Assembly (NCBI RefSeq): GCF_000429865.1
Contig: NZ_KE386977.1
Span: 1 to 64,000 of the forward strand
Source: Cucumibacter marinus DSM 18995
GTDB lineage: Bacteria > Pseudomonadota > Alphaproteobacteria > Rhizobiales > Devosiaceae
Length of the DNA stretch: 64,000 nt
Direction: 5' to 3'
Both the position numbers and the translations under genes were made by a program. The notes under the pieces were generated by a model that was not told the DNA's origin, searched no databases, and worked only from the letters and a program-made list of their open reading frames with translations. This document shows positions 8,321-16,734 of the stretch, piece after piece. How positions within the stretch are numbered: position 1 is the stretch's first letter; each line of letters starts with the position of its first letter.

Positions 8321-10180
8321 TCAGCTCTTGGCACCACCCTCGTCAGGCTTCTTGCGCTTGAACGCGGAGGCGATGTTCCCCAGAAGGTTCACCTCGACAC
8401 CGTGCCGGCGCATGATCACATATTGCTGGATCACCGACAGGAAGTTGTTCCACGCCCAATAGATGACCAGACCCGCGGGGAAGCCGGCCAGCATGAAGGT
8501 GAACACCACCGGCATCCAGGTGAAGATCAGCTGCTGGGTTTCGGCATTCGGGCCACTCGGCGGCGGGTTAAGCCGCATCTGCACGAACATGGTGATACCC
8601 ATGATCAGCGGCCATACGCCCAGCGACAGGAAGCCGCCAATGACCGGCACAACGCTCGGATCATAGGGCAGCAGCCCGGCCAGGTTGAAGATCGAAGTCG
8701 GATCGGGCGCCGCCAGATCCTGAATCCAGCCGAAGAACGGAGCGTGCCTCATCTCGATGGTGATGAACAGGGTCTTGTAAAGTGCAAAGAACACCGGAAT
8801 CTGGATGAGGATCGGCCAGCAGCCGGCCAGCGGGTTGATCTTCTCCCGCTTGTAGAGCTCCATCATCGCCTTTTGCTGCTCGGCCCGGTCGTCCTTGAAG
8901 CGCTCCTGGATCGACTTCATCTCCGGCTGCACCTTCTTCATCGACGCCATCGAGGCGTAGGACTTGTTGGCGAACCAGAAGAACAGGATCTTGATGATGA
9001 CGGTCACGGCCAGGATCGACAGGCCGAAATTGCCAAGCACGCCGTAGAGCGCCTTGATCAGGTAGAACATCGGCTTGGTGATGAAGTGCAGCCAGCCCCA
9101 GTCGATCAGCAGTTCGAGCCGGTCGACACCGATCTCCTGCTGGTACTGGTCGAGAATTTCCTCGACCTTCGCCCCGGCGAACACGTAGCCAACCGATTTG
9201 GCTTCGCCGCCACCCGGCACAACCACAGGCGAACGACCGACATAGCTGGTCTGGTAATTGTCGCGCGCCCCGGTACCCGAATAGGAAAAACGTGCATTGA
9301 TCGCGGATTCGGGGTCGGGAAACACGGCGGTCGCCCAGTATTTATCGGTAATCCCGAGCCAGCCGCCCGTGGCCTCGACATCGATCTGGCTGTCATCCTT
9401 GACGTTGCCATAGGTCAACTCCATCAGGTTCTTGTCGCCAAGAACGCCGATGGGGCCTTCATGCAGGATGAAGAAGCCGGAGGTGCGCGGCGTTTCCTGC
9501 CGCATGACCAGCGAATAAGGGAACAGGGCGACATCGCCCCCGGTCGAATTCGCGACCGATTGCTCGATGGTGAACAGATAGTCCTCATCGACAGAAATCG
9601 TGCGCGAAAAGGTCAGCCCCTCGCCATTGTCCCAGGTCAGGGTCACCGGCGAAGAAGTGGTCAGCGTATCATTGCCCGAAACCGACCAGACCGTATCCGC
9701 GCCGGGCAGGCCGTCGCGCTTGCCGCCCGCACCGATCCAGCCCTGTTCGGCATAATAGCCATGCGGGGACCCGGCCGGCGACAGCAGCGTCACGGTCGGG
9801 CTGTCGTCCTCGATGGTCTGGCGGTACTTCTTGAGTTCGAGGTCGTCGATCCGTCCGCCGGTCAGATTGATCGAGCCGGACAGCGACGGCGTGTCGATCT
9901 TTACCCGGTCGCTCGCCGCGATCAATTCTTCGCGCGTGCCGGCGACAGCACTGACCGCACCCGGCTGGGCCGTGGTGGTGGCGTTGGACTGAGTGGACCC
10001 GTCAGGCGTCGGTAGAACAGATTCCCCGTTTGCCGCCGCTTCAGCCTCCGCCTGCGCCTGTTGCTGCTCGGCCTGCTGTTGCGCGCGCTCGAGCTGCGGG
10101 CCCGAAATGAAGAACTGCCATCCCAGAAGGACCGCCAGAGACAGGGCGAAGGCGAGGATGTAGTTGCGGGTTTCGTTCAT
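8321..10180 (-). CDS. yidC: Membrane protein insertase YidC
   Basis: YidC inserts and folds inner-membrane proteins alone or with SecYEG. The 619-residue protein has the Gram-negative layout: an N-terminal membrane helix (residues ~6-24), a large periplasmic domain to ~360, then a five-helix insertase core containing [19 protein letters not shown] and LPVVF-like helices, and a basic C-terminal tail ([10 protein letters not shown]). A Gln/Ala-rich linker follows helix 1. Its ATG overlaps the rnpA stop as ATGA, showing the coupled rnpA-yidC order. Confidence 0.96.
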   Translation of the reverse strand: MNETRNYILAFALSLAVLLGWQFFISGPQLERAQQQAEQQQAQAEAEAAANGESVLPTPDGSTQSNATTTAQPGAVSAVAGTREELIAASDRVKIDTPSLSGSINLTGGRIDDLELKKYRQTIEDDSPTVTLLSPAGSPHGYYAEQGWIGAGGKRDGLPGADTVWSVSGNDTLTTSSPVTLTWDNGEGLTFSRTISVDEDYLFTIEQSVANSTGGDVALFPYSLVMRQETPRTSGFFILHEGPIGVLGDKNLMELTYGNVKDDSQIDVEATGGWLGITDKYWATAVFPDPESAINARFSYSGTGARDNYQTSYVGRSPVVVPGGGEAKSVGYVFAGAKVEEILDQYQQEIGVDRLELLIDWGWLHFITKPMFYLIKALYGVLGNFGLSILAVTVIIKILFFWFANKSYASMASMKKVQPEMKSIQERFKDDRAEQQKAMMELYKREKINPLAGCWPILIQIPVFFALYKTLFITIEMRHAPFFGWIQDLAAPDPTSIFNLAGLLPYDPSVVPVIGGFLSLGVWPLIMGITMFVQMRLNPPPSGPNAETQQLIFTWMPVVFTFMLAGFPAGLVIYWAWNNFLSVIQQYVIMRRHGVEVNLLGNIASAFKRKKPDEGGAKS

Positions 10181-10551
10181 GATCTGCCTGTCGGTTTACC
10201 GGATTTCCGGTTGGCGCGCGGCGCCGTGATCTCTGTGAGAGCGCCTGCAAGACCGTCAACCAGCCGCTCGAAGGGTTCATGTAGCGTTTCCCGCCGGCCG
10301 ATCAACACGAACTCGAAACCCTTGGGAAAATGGAGCGCATTGGCCGCAGCCGCTGCGCGAAGGCGCCTTTTGACCCGATTGCGTTGCGGCGCGTTGCCGA
10401 CCCGCTTGGAAGCGGTGAAGCCGAGCCCGGGCTCGATTTCGGCGCTCTCTGCTGCCGGCAATCTGACCGCCTGCAAGACAAAGCCGCGCCGGACGATTTT
10501 CCGTCCACGCGCGGCTCGAAGAAATTGTGCTCTGGCGGTCAGGCGGCGCAT
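10177..10551 (-). CDS. rnpA: Ribonuclease P protein component
   Basis: RnpA is the protein cofactor of RNase P, which matures tRNA 5' ends. The 124-residue basic product carries the family signature around ASKRVGNAPQRNRVKRRLR (residues ~46-64), matching the RNR box. I start at ATG 10551 (MRRLTARAQF) because AGGAG lies just upstream; a GTG at 10575 would add eight residues. It is placed between rpmH and yidC in the classic order, and the stop overlaps the yidC start. Confidence 0.92.
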   Translation of the reverse strand: MRRLTARAQFLRAARGRKIVRRGFVLQAVRLPAAESAEIEPGLGFTASKRVGNAPQRNRVKRRLRAAAAANALHFPKGFEFVLIGRRETLHEPFERLVDGLAGALTEITAPRANRKSGKPTGRS

Positions 10552-10596
10552 CGGCGTGTCTCCTCTGAGGAGCACCGGCCCGCTCGCTGCCAGGCC

Positions 10597-10731
10597 TTAA
10601 GCGGAGAGCCGCTTGCGGCCGCGCCGGCGGCGGGCATTGAGGACCTTGCGGCCATTCTTGGTGGCCATGCGGGCCCGGAAACCGTGACGCCGGCTGCGCA
10701 CCAGGCGGCTGGGCTGGAACGTACGCTTCAT
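10597..10731 (-). CDS. rpmH: 50S ribosomal protein L34
   Basis: L34 is the small basic protein of the large ribosomal subunit. The 44-residue product reads [20 protein letters not shown] onward to KRLSA, which is the full family length and sequence type. The ATG at 10731 is preceded by AAAGG six bases upstream. It is the first gene of the rpmH-rnpA-yidC-engB run; its promoter must lie in 10732-11010, shared with the divergent VTT-domain gene. I see no other gene in that gap. Confidence 0.96.
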   Translation of the reverse strand: MKRTFQPSRLVRSRRHGFRARMATKNGRKVLNARRRRGRKRLSA

Positions 10732-11010
10732 CGTAAACCTTTCGCCGCCTCGATTGCGGCGCCTCTTAGAAATCTCAAAGGCGGTGGAGCCCGGCGACGG
10801 CACAATTCATGCACGCCTGGTGACCGGAGCCGTGCCAAGTTGGGCGGCTTATAGGCAATCGCGCATTTCAAGTCAACGCGTCCGGCGCCTCCGATCGCGG
10901 AATTTGCATCGGATTTCACGCCGCGTCACAACTGGGCGAGAGGGATATCGGATGCGCGGTCAGCCGACTATCGTTCTGCCGCAACATATTAACCGCGATC
11001 CGGACCTTTC

Positions 11011-11814
11011 ATGATCGAGAACGAAACCGTCAGCCAGCCCGATACCGGCACGCAAAAAGCCGGCCGGACGCCGCTTTGGAAGCGGCTTTTGCCTCTTGGC
11101 GTGCTGGTTGCCATTGTCGCTGTGGCGTTCTCGCTGGGCCTGCATCGCTACCTCTCGGTCGATGCACTGATCTCGAACTATCTCGATATCCGTGCCTTCG
11201 TCGCCGAACAGGGATTTGTCGCGCTCTTGATCTTCGGTGCCGTCTACGCCGTGGCCACGGCGTTGAGCTTCCCCGCCGGCTGGCTGCTCACGGTGATGGC
11301 GGGGCTGTTGTTTGGTTGGGTCGCCGGTACGCTGACGGTGATGGTGGGGGCGACGATCGGCGCCTGCGCCATCTATTGGGTGGCGCGCACCGCGCTGTCG
11401 GACTTCTTTCGCGCCCGGGCGGGCAAGACCCTCAACCGCCTGCGCGAAGGCTTCAAGGCGGACGAAGTCAGCTATATGCTGTTCTTGCGCCTTGTCGCTG
11501 CCTTTCCTTTTTCGGTCGTCAATTTCGCGCCGGGCGTGCTGGGTGTCAGTTTCTCGACCTATGCCTGGACGACATTTGTCGGCATCGCGCCGGGCACTGC
11601 CGCCTATGCCTTTGCCGGCGAAGGCCTGGCAAGCGTCATCGAGGCCCAGGCGCGCGCCAATGAAGGGTGTTTCGACCTCGGGCAATCGAGCTGCGATTTC
11701 TCGCTCGATCCCTCGAGCATCGTCACCCCGCAAATCCTGATTGCCTTCGCCGCGCTCGGGGTGGTGGCGCTGATCCCGGTTGCCATCAAGCGCCTGCGTG
11801 GGGCAGGAAAATAA
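11011..11814 (+). CDS. TVP38/TMEM64 family (VTT domain) membrane protein
   Basis: This 267-residue inner-membrane protein has about six hydrophobic helices. Residues ~65-190 match the VTT/DedA-like domain (ALSFPAGWLLTVMAGLLFGW; GATIGACAIYWVAR; LRLVAAFPFSVVNFAPG). Relatives are implicated in lipid scrambling and membrane homeostasis; the exact substrate is unknown. The reductase gene follows 55 bp downstream, and such VTT proteins often neighbour mercuric-reductase-like flavoproteins, so the two probably form one transcript. Confidence 0.85.
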   Translation: MIENETVSQPDTGTQKAGRTPLWKRLLPLGVLVAIVAVAFSLGLHRYLSVDALISNYLDIRAFVAEQGFVALLIFGAVYAVATALSFPAGWLLTVMAGLLFGWVAGTLTVMVGATIGACAIYWVARTALSDFFRARAGKTLNRLREGFKADEVSYMLFLRLVAAFPFSVVNFAPGVLGVSFSTYAWTTFVGIAPGTAAYAFAGEGLASVIEAQARANEGCFDLGQSSCDFSLDPSSIVTPQILIAFAALGVVALIPVAIKRLRGAGK

Positions 11815-11869
11815 CCGGGATCGAAACCGACCGTTTCAACCAACCGCGACCAAAATGGAGCCTGCCGGC

Positions 11870-13297
11870 ATGGCCGACCCCCTGACACCTGATATCTGCG
11901 TCATCGGCGGCGGGTCCGCCGGGTTGACCGTGGCGGCTGCGGCAAGCCAGCTCGGCGCCGATGTGGTGCTCGTTGAAAAGGCCAAGATGGGCGGCGATTG
12001 CCTCAATTATGGCTGCGTCCCCTCCAAGGCGCTGATCGCAGCGGCCAAGCATGCCCATACCTTCACGGCTTCCGAGGCCTTCGGCATCAAGTCCATGACC
12101 CCCGAAATCGATTTCGAGGCGGTCAATGCTCATATCAAGGGCGTCATCGGCCACATCGCGCCGCACGATTCCGTCGAGCGTTTCGAGGGGCTGGGCGTGA
12201 CGGTCATCGAGGACGAAGCGGTTTTCACAGGCAAGACGACATTGATGGCCGGGGAGACCGAGATTCATGCCCGCCGCTATGTGATCGCGACGGGGTCGCG
12301 TCCGGTCGTGCCGCCCATCGAGGGGCTGGGTGATGCGCCCTATCTCACCAACGAGACAATCTTCGATCTGACCGAAAAGCCCGAACACCTGGTGATCATC
12401 GGGGGCGGGCCGATCGGCATGGAAATGGCCCAGGCCTATCGCCGGCTCGGCTCGAAAGTAACGGTGCTCGAGGCCGAGAAGGCGCTCAGTCGGGAAGATC
12501 CTGAATTGCGCTCGATCGCCATCGACCGGGTGCTGGCCGAAGACATCGATCTGCGCGAGGGCGTCAAGGCGACCCGCGTTGCCCGCAAGGATGGCGGCAT
12601 TGCCGTCACCATTGCCGGGCTGGATACCGAGGAAACGGTGACCGGCAGCCATTTGCTGGTCGCGGTGGGCCGCGCGCCCAATGTCGAGGGGCTGGGACTC
12701 GAGGCGGCAAAGGTGAAGACCACCAAGGCCGGCATCAAGGTGAGCAGCGGTCTCAAGACCTCCAACCGCCGCATTTATGCGGTCGGCGACGTCAATGGCG
12801 GTCCGCAATTCACCCATTCGGCGGGCTATGAAGGCGGGCTCGTGGTGCGCAACGCGCTCTATCGCCTGCCGATCAGGCGCAATCCCGTGATCATTCCGCG
12901 CGCGACCTACACCGACCCCGAAATTGCCTGGGTCGGGCTCGACGAGGCCGCAGCCCGCCGCAAATACAACAATCGCTTCAAGGTGCTGCGCTGGGACTAT
13001 GGCGACAATGACCGCGCCGCTGCCGAACGGCGAACGGACGGACTTTTGAAGGTGTTGACCGACAGGGGTGGCACCATCATCGGCGCCGGAGCTGTGGGCC
13101 CGCTGGCCGGGGAGATGATTGCGCTCTATGCGCTGGCCGTGGCCAACCGCCTCAAGGTCGGGGCCTTTACCAGGATGGTCGCGCCCTATCCCACGATCAC
13201 CGAGGCGGCCAAGCGCATTGCGGTCGAATTCTACCGGGACAAGCTCGACAATCCCTGGCTGCTGCGGCTTCTCAAGCTTAACCGTTTGTTGGGCTGA
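11870..13297 (+). CDS. Pyridine nucleotide-disulfide oxidoreductase (mercuric reductase/lipoamide dehydrogenase-like)
   Basis: This 475-residue flavoprotein has an N-terminal FAD-binding motif (CVIGGGSAGLTVAAAA), the redox-active disulfide CLNYGC in GGDCLNYGCVPSKAL, a second dinucleotide motif (VIIGGGPIGMEMAQAY), the YAVGDVNGG FAD motif and a C-terminal dimerisation domain. It lacks the C-terminal vicinal cysteines and N-terminal metal-binding domain of true MerA, and no pyruvate-dehydrogenase genes are nearby, so the substrate is open. I start at ATG 11870 with GGAG ten bases upstream; the earlier frame overlaps the preceding gene. Confidence 0.87.
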   Translation: MADPLTPDICVIGGGSAGLTVAAAASQLGADVVLVEKAKMGGDCLNYGCVPSKALIAAAKHAHTFTASEAFGIKSMTPEIDFEAVNAHIKGVIGHIAPHDSVERFEGLGVTVIEDEAVFTGKTTLMAGETEIHARRYVIATGSRPVVPPIEGLGDAPYLTNETIFDLTEKPEHLVIIGGGPIGMEMAQAYRRLGSKVTVLEAEKALSREDPELRSIAIDRVLAEDIDLREGVKATRVARKDGGIAVTIAGLDTEETVTGSHLLVAVGRAPNVEGLGLEAAKVKTTKAGIKVSSGLKTSNRRIYAVGDVNGGPQFTHSAGYEGGLVVRNALYRLPIRRNPVIIPRATYTDPEIAWVGLDEAAARRKYNNRFKVLRWDYGDNDRAAAERRTDGLLKVLTDRGGTIIGAGAVGPLAGEMIALYALAVANRLKVGAFTRMVAPYPTITEAAKRIAVEFYRDKLDNPWLLRLLKLNRLLG

Positions 13298-13321
13298 GCA
13301 TTTCCGGCTAACACTAGCCCC

Positions 13322-14773
13322 ATGGATGAGAGAGCCGCGGTCACCGAGACTTTGCCGGCCGACGCGCCTGTGGCGCGGCGTGGCTTTGGCCTGTCCGTCA
13401 AGCTGATCGCCATGATCATCGTCACCATCCTGGCGGTGGAAGTGCTCATCTATCTGCCGTCGGCCGCCAATTTCCGCGCCAACTGGCTCGATGACAAGAT
13501 CCGCGTGGCCGGGGTCGCCGCCCGCGTGCTCGACATCGTGCCCGACGCCATGGACGTGCCCGAGGAACTGGCCGACGGGCTGCTGGCTTCCGCCGGGGCG
13601 GCGGCGTTGATCGTCAGGCGCGACGGACAGAGCCAGCTTGTCGAAAAGACCGACATGCCCATGCCCAAGACAGCGGTCGAGGCGGATATGCGCGATGCCG
13701 GGCCGATGAACCTGATCGGCGGCGCGCTGGACACGCTTTTCCGCGGCGGCGACCGCACCTTGCGCATCATCGGCACCCCGCCCGAAGACGCCGACGCCAT
13801 TGTCGAGATCCTGGTGCCCGAAGCGCCGCTGCGCGCCGAACTGCTCGACTATTCGCGCAACATCTTTCTTTTGTCGCTGATCGTCGCCGCCTTTACCGCG
13901 ATCGCGATCTTCCTGTTCCTCAACCGGCTGCTCGTGCGCCCGATCGGGCGCATGACCCAGAACATGGTCGCCTTCCGCCGCACCCCGGAAAATGCGACCC
14001 GCATCATCACGCCGTCATCCCGCAAGGACGAGATCGGCATTGCCGAACGCGAGTTGGCGGCCCTCGAGACCGATCTGTTCGAGATGCTGCACCAGCGCAA
14101 GCATCTGGCGGATCTGGGCCTGGCGGTGGCCAAGATCAATCACGATCTCAGGAACACGCTGACCTCGGCCCAGCTCCTCTCCGACCAGGTGGCAACGCTC
14201 GACGATCCCAAGGTGCAGCGGCTTGCACCGCGGCTGGTGCAGACCCTCGACAAGGCGATCAACTTCGCCCAGTCGGTGCTCGATTATGGCCGCACCGCCA
14301 CCGCCGCGCCCAAGCCCCAACCGGTCGATATGCGGGCGCTGATCATCGAGGCCGCTGCGGAGGCGGGCCTGTTCGGCCATCCCGAGATCACCTTCGAGAA
14401 CACGGTGCCCGACGATCTGATTCTCAGCCTCGACCCGGATCAGACGGCCCGCATCTTCGTCAACCTGATCAAGAACGCCCGCGAAGCGCTCGAAACCCGT
14501 CATGGCGAGGAGCCGGCCCGGATTGCCATCCGCCATCACGAGGCAGGGGATTGGGTCACGATCGAGATTGCGGACAATGGTCCCGGCCTGCCGCCGCGCG
14601 CCCGCGACAATCTGTTCCGCGCCTTTGAAGGCTCGGGCCGGGCAGGGGGCACGGGGCTAGGGCTCGTCATCGCCCGCGAACTGACAGAGGCGCATGGCGG
14701 GCGCCTGCGGCTTGTGGATACCGAAAAGGGCACGTGTTTCGCCATCGACCTGCCCGCTGACCGGCTGGTCTGA
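13322..14773 (+). CDS. Sensor histidine kinase
   Basis: This 483-residue membrane kinase has a first helix at ~23-44, a periplasmic sensor segment to ~180, a second helix (FLLSLIVAAFTAIAIFLFL), then HAMP, a phospho-acceptor domain with His274 in KINHDLRNTL, and a catalytic ATPase domain with N box (NLIKNARE), G1 (DNGPGL) and G2 (GGTGLGLVIA). The H-box uses N-H-D rather than the usual S-H-E/D. No response regulator lies beside it, so it is an orphan; the partner is unknown. The tRNA used by the genomic island follows 128 bp later. Confidence 0.9.
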   Translation: MDERAAVTETLPADAPVARRGFGLSVKLIAMIIVTILAVEVLIYLPSAANFRANWLDDKIRVAGVAARVLDIVPDAMDVPEELADGLLASAGAAALIVRRDGQSQLVEKTDMPMPKTAVEADMRDAGPMNLIGGALDTLFRGGDRTLRIIGTPPEDADAIVEILVPEAPLRAELLDYSRNIFLLSLIVAAFTAIAIFLFLNRLLVRPIGRMTQNMVAFRRTPENATRIITPSSRKDEIGIAERELAALETDLFEMLHQRKHLADLGLAVAKINHDLRNTLTSAQLLSDQVATLDDPKVQRLAPRLVQTLDKAINFAQSVLDYGRTATAAPKPQPVDMRALIIEAAAEAGLFGHPEITFENTVPDDLILSLDPDQTARIFVNLIKNAREALETRHGEEPARIAIRHHEAGDWVTIEIADNGPGLPPRARDNLFRAFEGSGRAGGTGLGLVIARELTEAHGGRLRLVDTEKGTCFAIDLPADRLV

Positions 14774-14901
14774 GGCCTCGTCCGGCCCTGGGCAAAAATC
14801 CTTCAGCCTCGCCCCTTGCATTCACCGCGCTGCCGGTATAAGCCTCATCGCCGCGAACCGGACCCGCACCCTTTCGGGCGTCAAACGGTCCATCGCACTG
14901 C

Positions 14902-14978
14902 GCGCTCGTAGCTCAGCTGGATAGAGCACCAGACTACGAATCTGGGGGTCGGGAGTTCGAATCTTCCCGAGCGCGCCA
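14902..14978 (+). tRNA. tRNA-Arg(ACG)
   Basis: A complete cloverleaf: acceptor GCGCTCG/CGAGCGC, D stem GCTC/GAGC, anticodon stem CCAGA/TCTGG with loop CTACGAA (anticodon ACG), T arm with GTTCGAATC, discriminator G and encoded CCA at 14976-14978. Its 3' 54 bases form the left copy of the island's direct repeat, so integration leaves the tRNA intact. Confidence 0.96.
14925..14978. repeat. attL core (54-bp direct repeat inside tRNA-Arg)
   Basis: This is the left copy of the attachment core, from AGCACCAGACTACGAATCTG through the encoded CCA. It covers the anticodon arm, variable loop, T arm and 3' acceptor strand. The bases just outside (G before, ATA after) differ from attR. It also encodes the last 14 codons of the integrase on the opposite strand. 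Confidence 0.95.
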
Positions 14979-16067
14979 ATACTTACCCGCTTCTGGCGTG
15001 TCGTGATTTGCAGCCCGTTTTGCAAAATCCGTTTCCAATACGTTCTCGTATTTGGCCATGGCGCTATCCGCCATCGTGCTGGTCCGCGCCAGATACTTGT
15101 CGAGGATTTCCTGCGCGCGGCGCAGGGAGTGGCCGGTCACAGCGACGATCTCGCCAAGGTTGCAACCCGCCTGAAAGAGCATCGTGACCGCGGTTCCGCG
15201 AAGATCATGAAAATTGAGACCGTCAATCCCGGCTGCCTTGCATGTCTCTTTCCACTGGCGGGCGAAATAACGTTTCTTGAAGGCGAGGCCCGTCTTGGTT
15301 GACAAGATGAGCGTCGACCGACGTTCCGCCTTATCAAGGGCAGACTTCAGGGCGTTAGTGCACTTGATGCGGACCTCCCGGCCGGGTTTGCCGTTGCGGG
15401 CCGTCTTCCCTTGCCGGAGTGTGATATGCGTGCCGCTGTAATTGCTCCAAGCCAACCGAAGCAGGTCGCCCTGGCGCTGGCCGGTGTGAAGAGCCAGCAT
15501 CATCGCGAGCTGCATTTCTGGTGATGCGACAGACGTGAATGCATCGACATGCTCGGGCAGCCAGATCTTGTCCGACCGGTCACCAGAATAAGCGCGATCA
15601 AAACTCTCAAGAACGTTTTTGCGAAGCGGTCCGTCCTTGGCGCCCCACGAAAGGACCCGGGCAAGGATGGTGAGGCGGTTGTCGGCCTCGCGCGGCTTGT
15701 CCTCCGAAAAGCTGTCATGCCAATTGAGAACATCGCGCCGGAACTCTTTCTCCTCGAGCGCCGGATAGGGAACGGATCCGTATTTGCCATCCCAAAAAGT
15801 CAGGACGCGCCGGTATTCCTTTTTTGTGCTGGTAGCGAGTTTCCGCCATTTGTTGGTCTTCTCAAACTCACGGATCAAGCCCGCGAGTGTGCCTGCCAAA
15901 CGATCGCGGTTCTTGGATTCAGCTGCTGCGATGCAGGTCAGGAACTCCGCGGAGCCGGGCTCGCCGTGCAGCCGCGTTCCGGTCGCGCGATGATAGTAGT
16001 AGGTTACGCTGCGACCGTCGGCGAGTTTGCGCGTTGTCCGGTTGATGCCCTTAAGCCTTGCCCGCAT
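14934..16067 (-). CDS. int: Tyrosine recombinase (site-specific integrase)
   Basis: This 377-residue phage-type integrase has a SAM-like core-binding domain (~70-170) and a catalytic domain with the first Arg in HTGQRQGDLLRLAW, a later HDLRGTAV box (H-x-x-R), GHS (third active-site His region) and the nucleophile Tyr in ILDKYLART. I start at the ATG at 16067 (MRARLKGINR) with GGAAGG upstream. The stop falls inside the tRNA: the last residues, REDSNSRPPDS, are antisense tRNA-Arg. It catalyses insertion into, and with the excisionase removal from, the tRNA gene. Confidence 0.93.
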   Translation of the reverse strand: MRARLKGINRTTRKLADGRSVTYYYHRATGTRLHGEPGSAEFLTCIAAAESKNRDRLAGTLAGLIREFEKTNKWRKLATSTKKEYRRVLTFWDGKYGSVPYPALEEKEFRRDVLNWHDSFSEDKPREADNRLTILARVLSWGAKDGPLRKNVLESFDRAYSGDRSDKIWLPEHVDAFTSVASPEMQLAMMLALHTGQRQGDLLRLAWSNYSGTHITLRQGKTARNGKPGREVRIKCTNALKSALDKAERRSTLILSTKTGLAFKKRYFARQWKETCKAAGIDGLNFHDLRGTAVTMLFQAGCNLGEIVAVTGHSLRRAQEILDKYLARTSTMADSAMAKYENVLETDFAKRAANHDTPEAGKYWRAREDSNSRPPDS

Positions 16068-16350
16068 GTTCCGCCTTCCACTTCTCGAAATTGGAAATAC
16101 CACTTTGATTGTTGTGAGCCGCAGTGCGGCTCGACAATCCACTGGACTGGTTGAGAGACTGGTCAATGGCGTGCTTGTCCCACCGACGAACCCGGCCATA
16201 ATCATCAATGGGCGACGGGAGCTTTCCCCGGTTGACCAACTGGCTGAAGTGGCCTGGGCTCACACCAACATAGCTGGCTGCTTCTTTGCGGTTCAGCACG
16301 CGGCGTAGCTCCGGGGGGAGCGCGTGAATGACCTTGGCGGTGATGAGCAT
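16051..16350 (-). CDS. Excisionase/AlpA-like helix-turn-helix protein
   Basis: This ~99-residue DNA-binding protein has a MerR/excisionase-type winged helix (LNRKEAASYVGVSPGHFSQL followed by VNRGKLPSP and RVRRWDKHAID). Its 3' end overlaps the integrase start by 17 bp, so the two are translationally linked. The pairing suggests a recombination directionality factor, or an AlpA-type activator of int. I start at the ATG at 16350; an upstream ATG at 16452 would add 34 Arg-rich residues and seems less likely. Confidence 0.8.
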   Translation of the reverse strand: MLITAKVIHALPPELRRVLNRKEAASYVGVSPGHFSQLVNRGKLPSPIDDYGRVRRWDKHAIDQSLNQSSGLSSRTAAHNNQSGISNFEKWKAEHAGKA

Positions 16351-16420
16351 GGGGCGGGTATCCTTCGCAATTCGACGTTCAATTGCGTTATAGCGTTCGC
16401 GCCACGGCATGCGCCGAAAA

Positions 16421-16579
16421 ATGAAAAATATTTTTCTACGACGGCAATTCATCGACCAAGATGCGACGGACTTCGTGCCGGGTCACAAGCAATTCTATGA
16501 GGTCATCAAGCAGCTCTACTCGGCTGGACGCAAAGCAACTTCCTGCTATGGTCCTCAAATCGCAGTCGATTGTGCCTGA
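16421..16579 (+). CDS. Short hypothetical ORF, possibly a gene remnant
   Basis: ATG 16421 opens a 52-codon frame with protein-like composition (QDATDFVPGHKQFYEVIKQL, then YSAGRKATSCYGPQIAVDCA). No clear ribosome site precedes it, and it lies between the divergent excisionase gene and hsdR. It may be a small real gene or the 3' end of a gene lost when the island was rearranged. I do not recognise a family. Confidence 0.25.
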   Translation: MKNIFLRRQFIDQDATDFVPGHKQFYEVIKQLYSAGRKATSCYGPQIAVDCA

Positions 16580-16581
16580 CC

Positions 16582-16734
16582 ATGCAAACGCCGGAACAAA
16601 AAGCGCGAGAGACAATAAACCAGGCGCTCGAGGCTGCCGGCAGGGTGGTCCGGTCGCCGCGCAGACCTGAATGCAGCTCAGTAGTTTGCGGCGCCTCTAG
16701 ATGCACCGGGGAGGCTACTGTTCAGCATGGATAA
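16582..16734 (+). pseudogene. Possible 5' remnant of a second hsdR-type gene
   Basis: Two bases after the preceding stop, ATG 16582 begins MQTPEQKARETINQALEAAG. This resembles, from memory, the N-terminus of EcoEI-type restriction subunits, where the motif is usually followed by a WxV stretch. After about 24 codons (AAGRVV) the resemblance ends and the frame closes at 16734, overlapping the real hsdR start. It could be the scar of an earlier restriction system replaced by the present one. Confidence 0.3.

Noticed and set aside
8009-10015. 668-codon open frame on the plus strand
   Set aside because: It is antisense to yidC and engB, rich in His/Arg/Gln, with no domain; a high-GC shadow.
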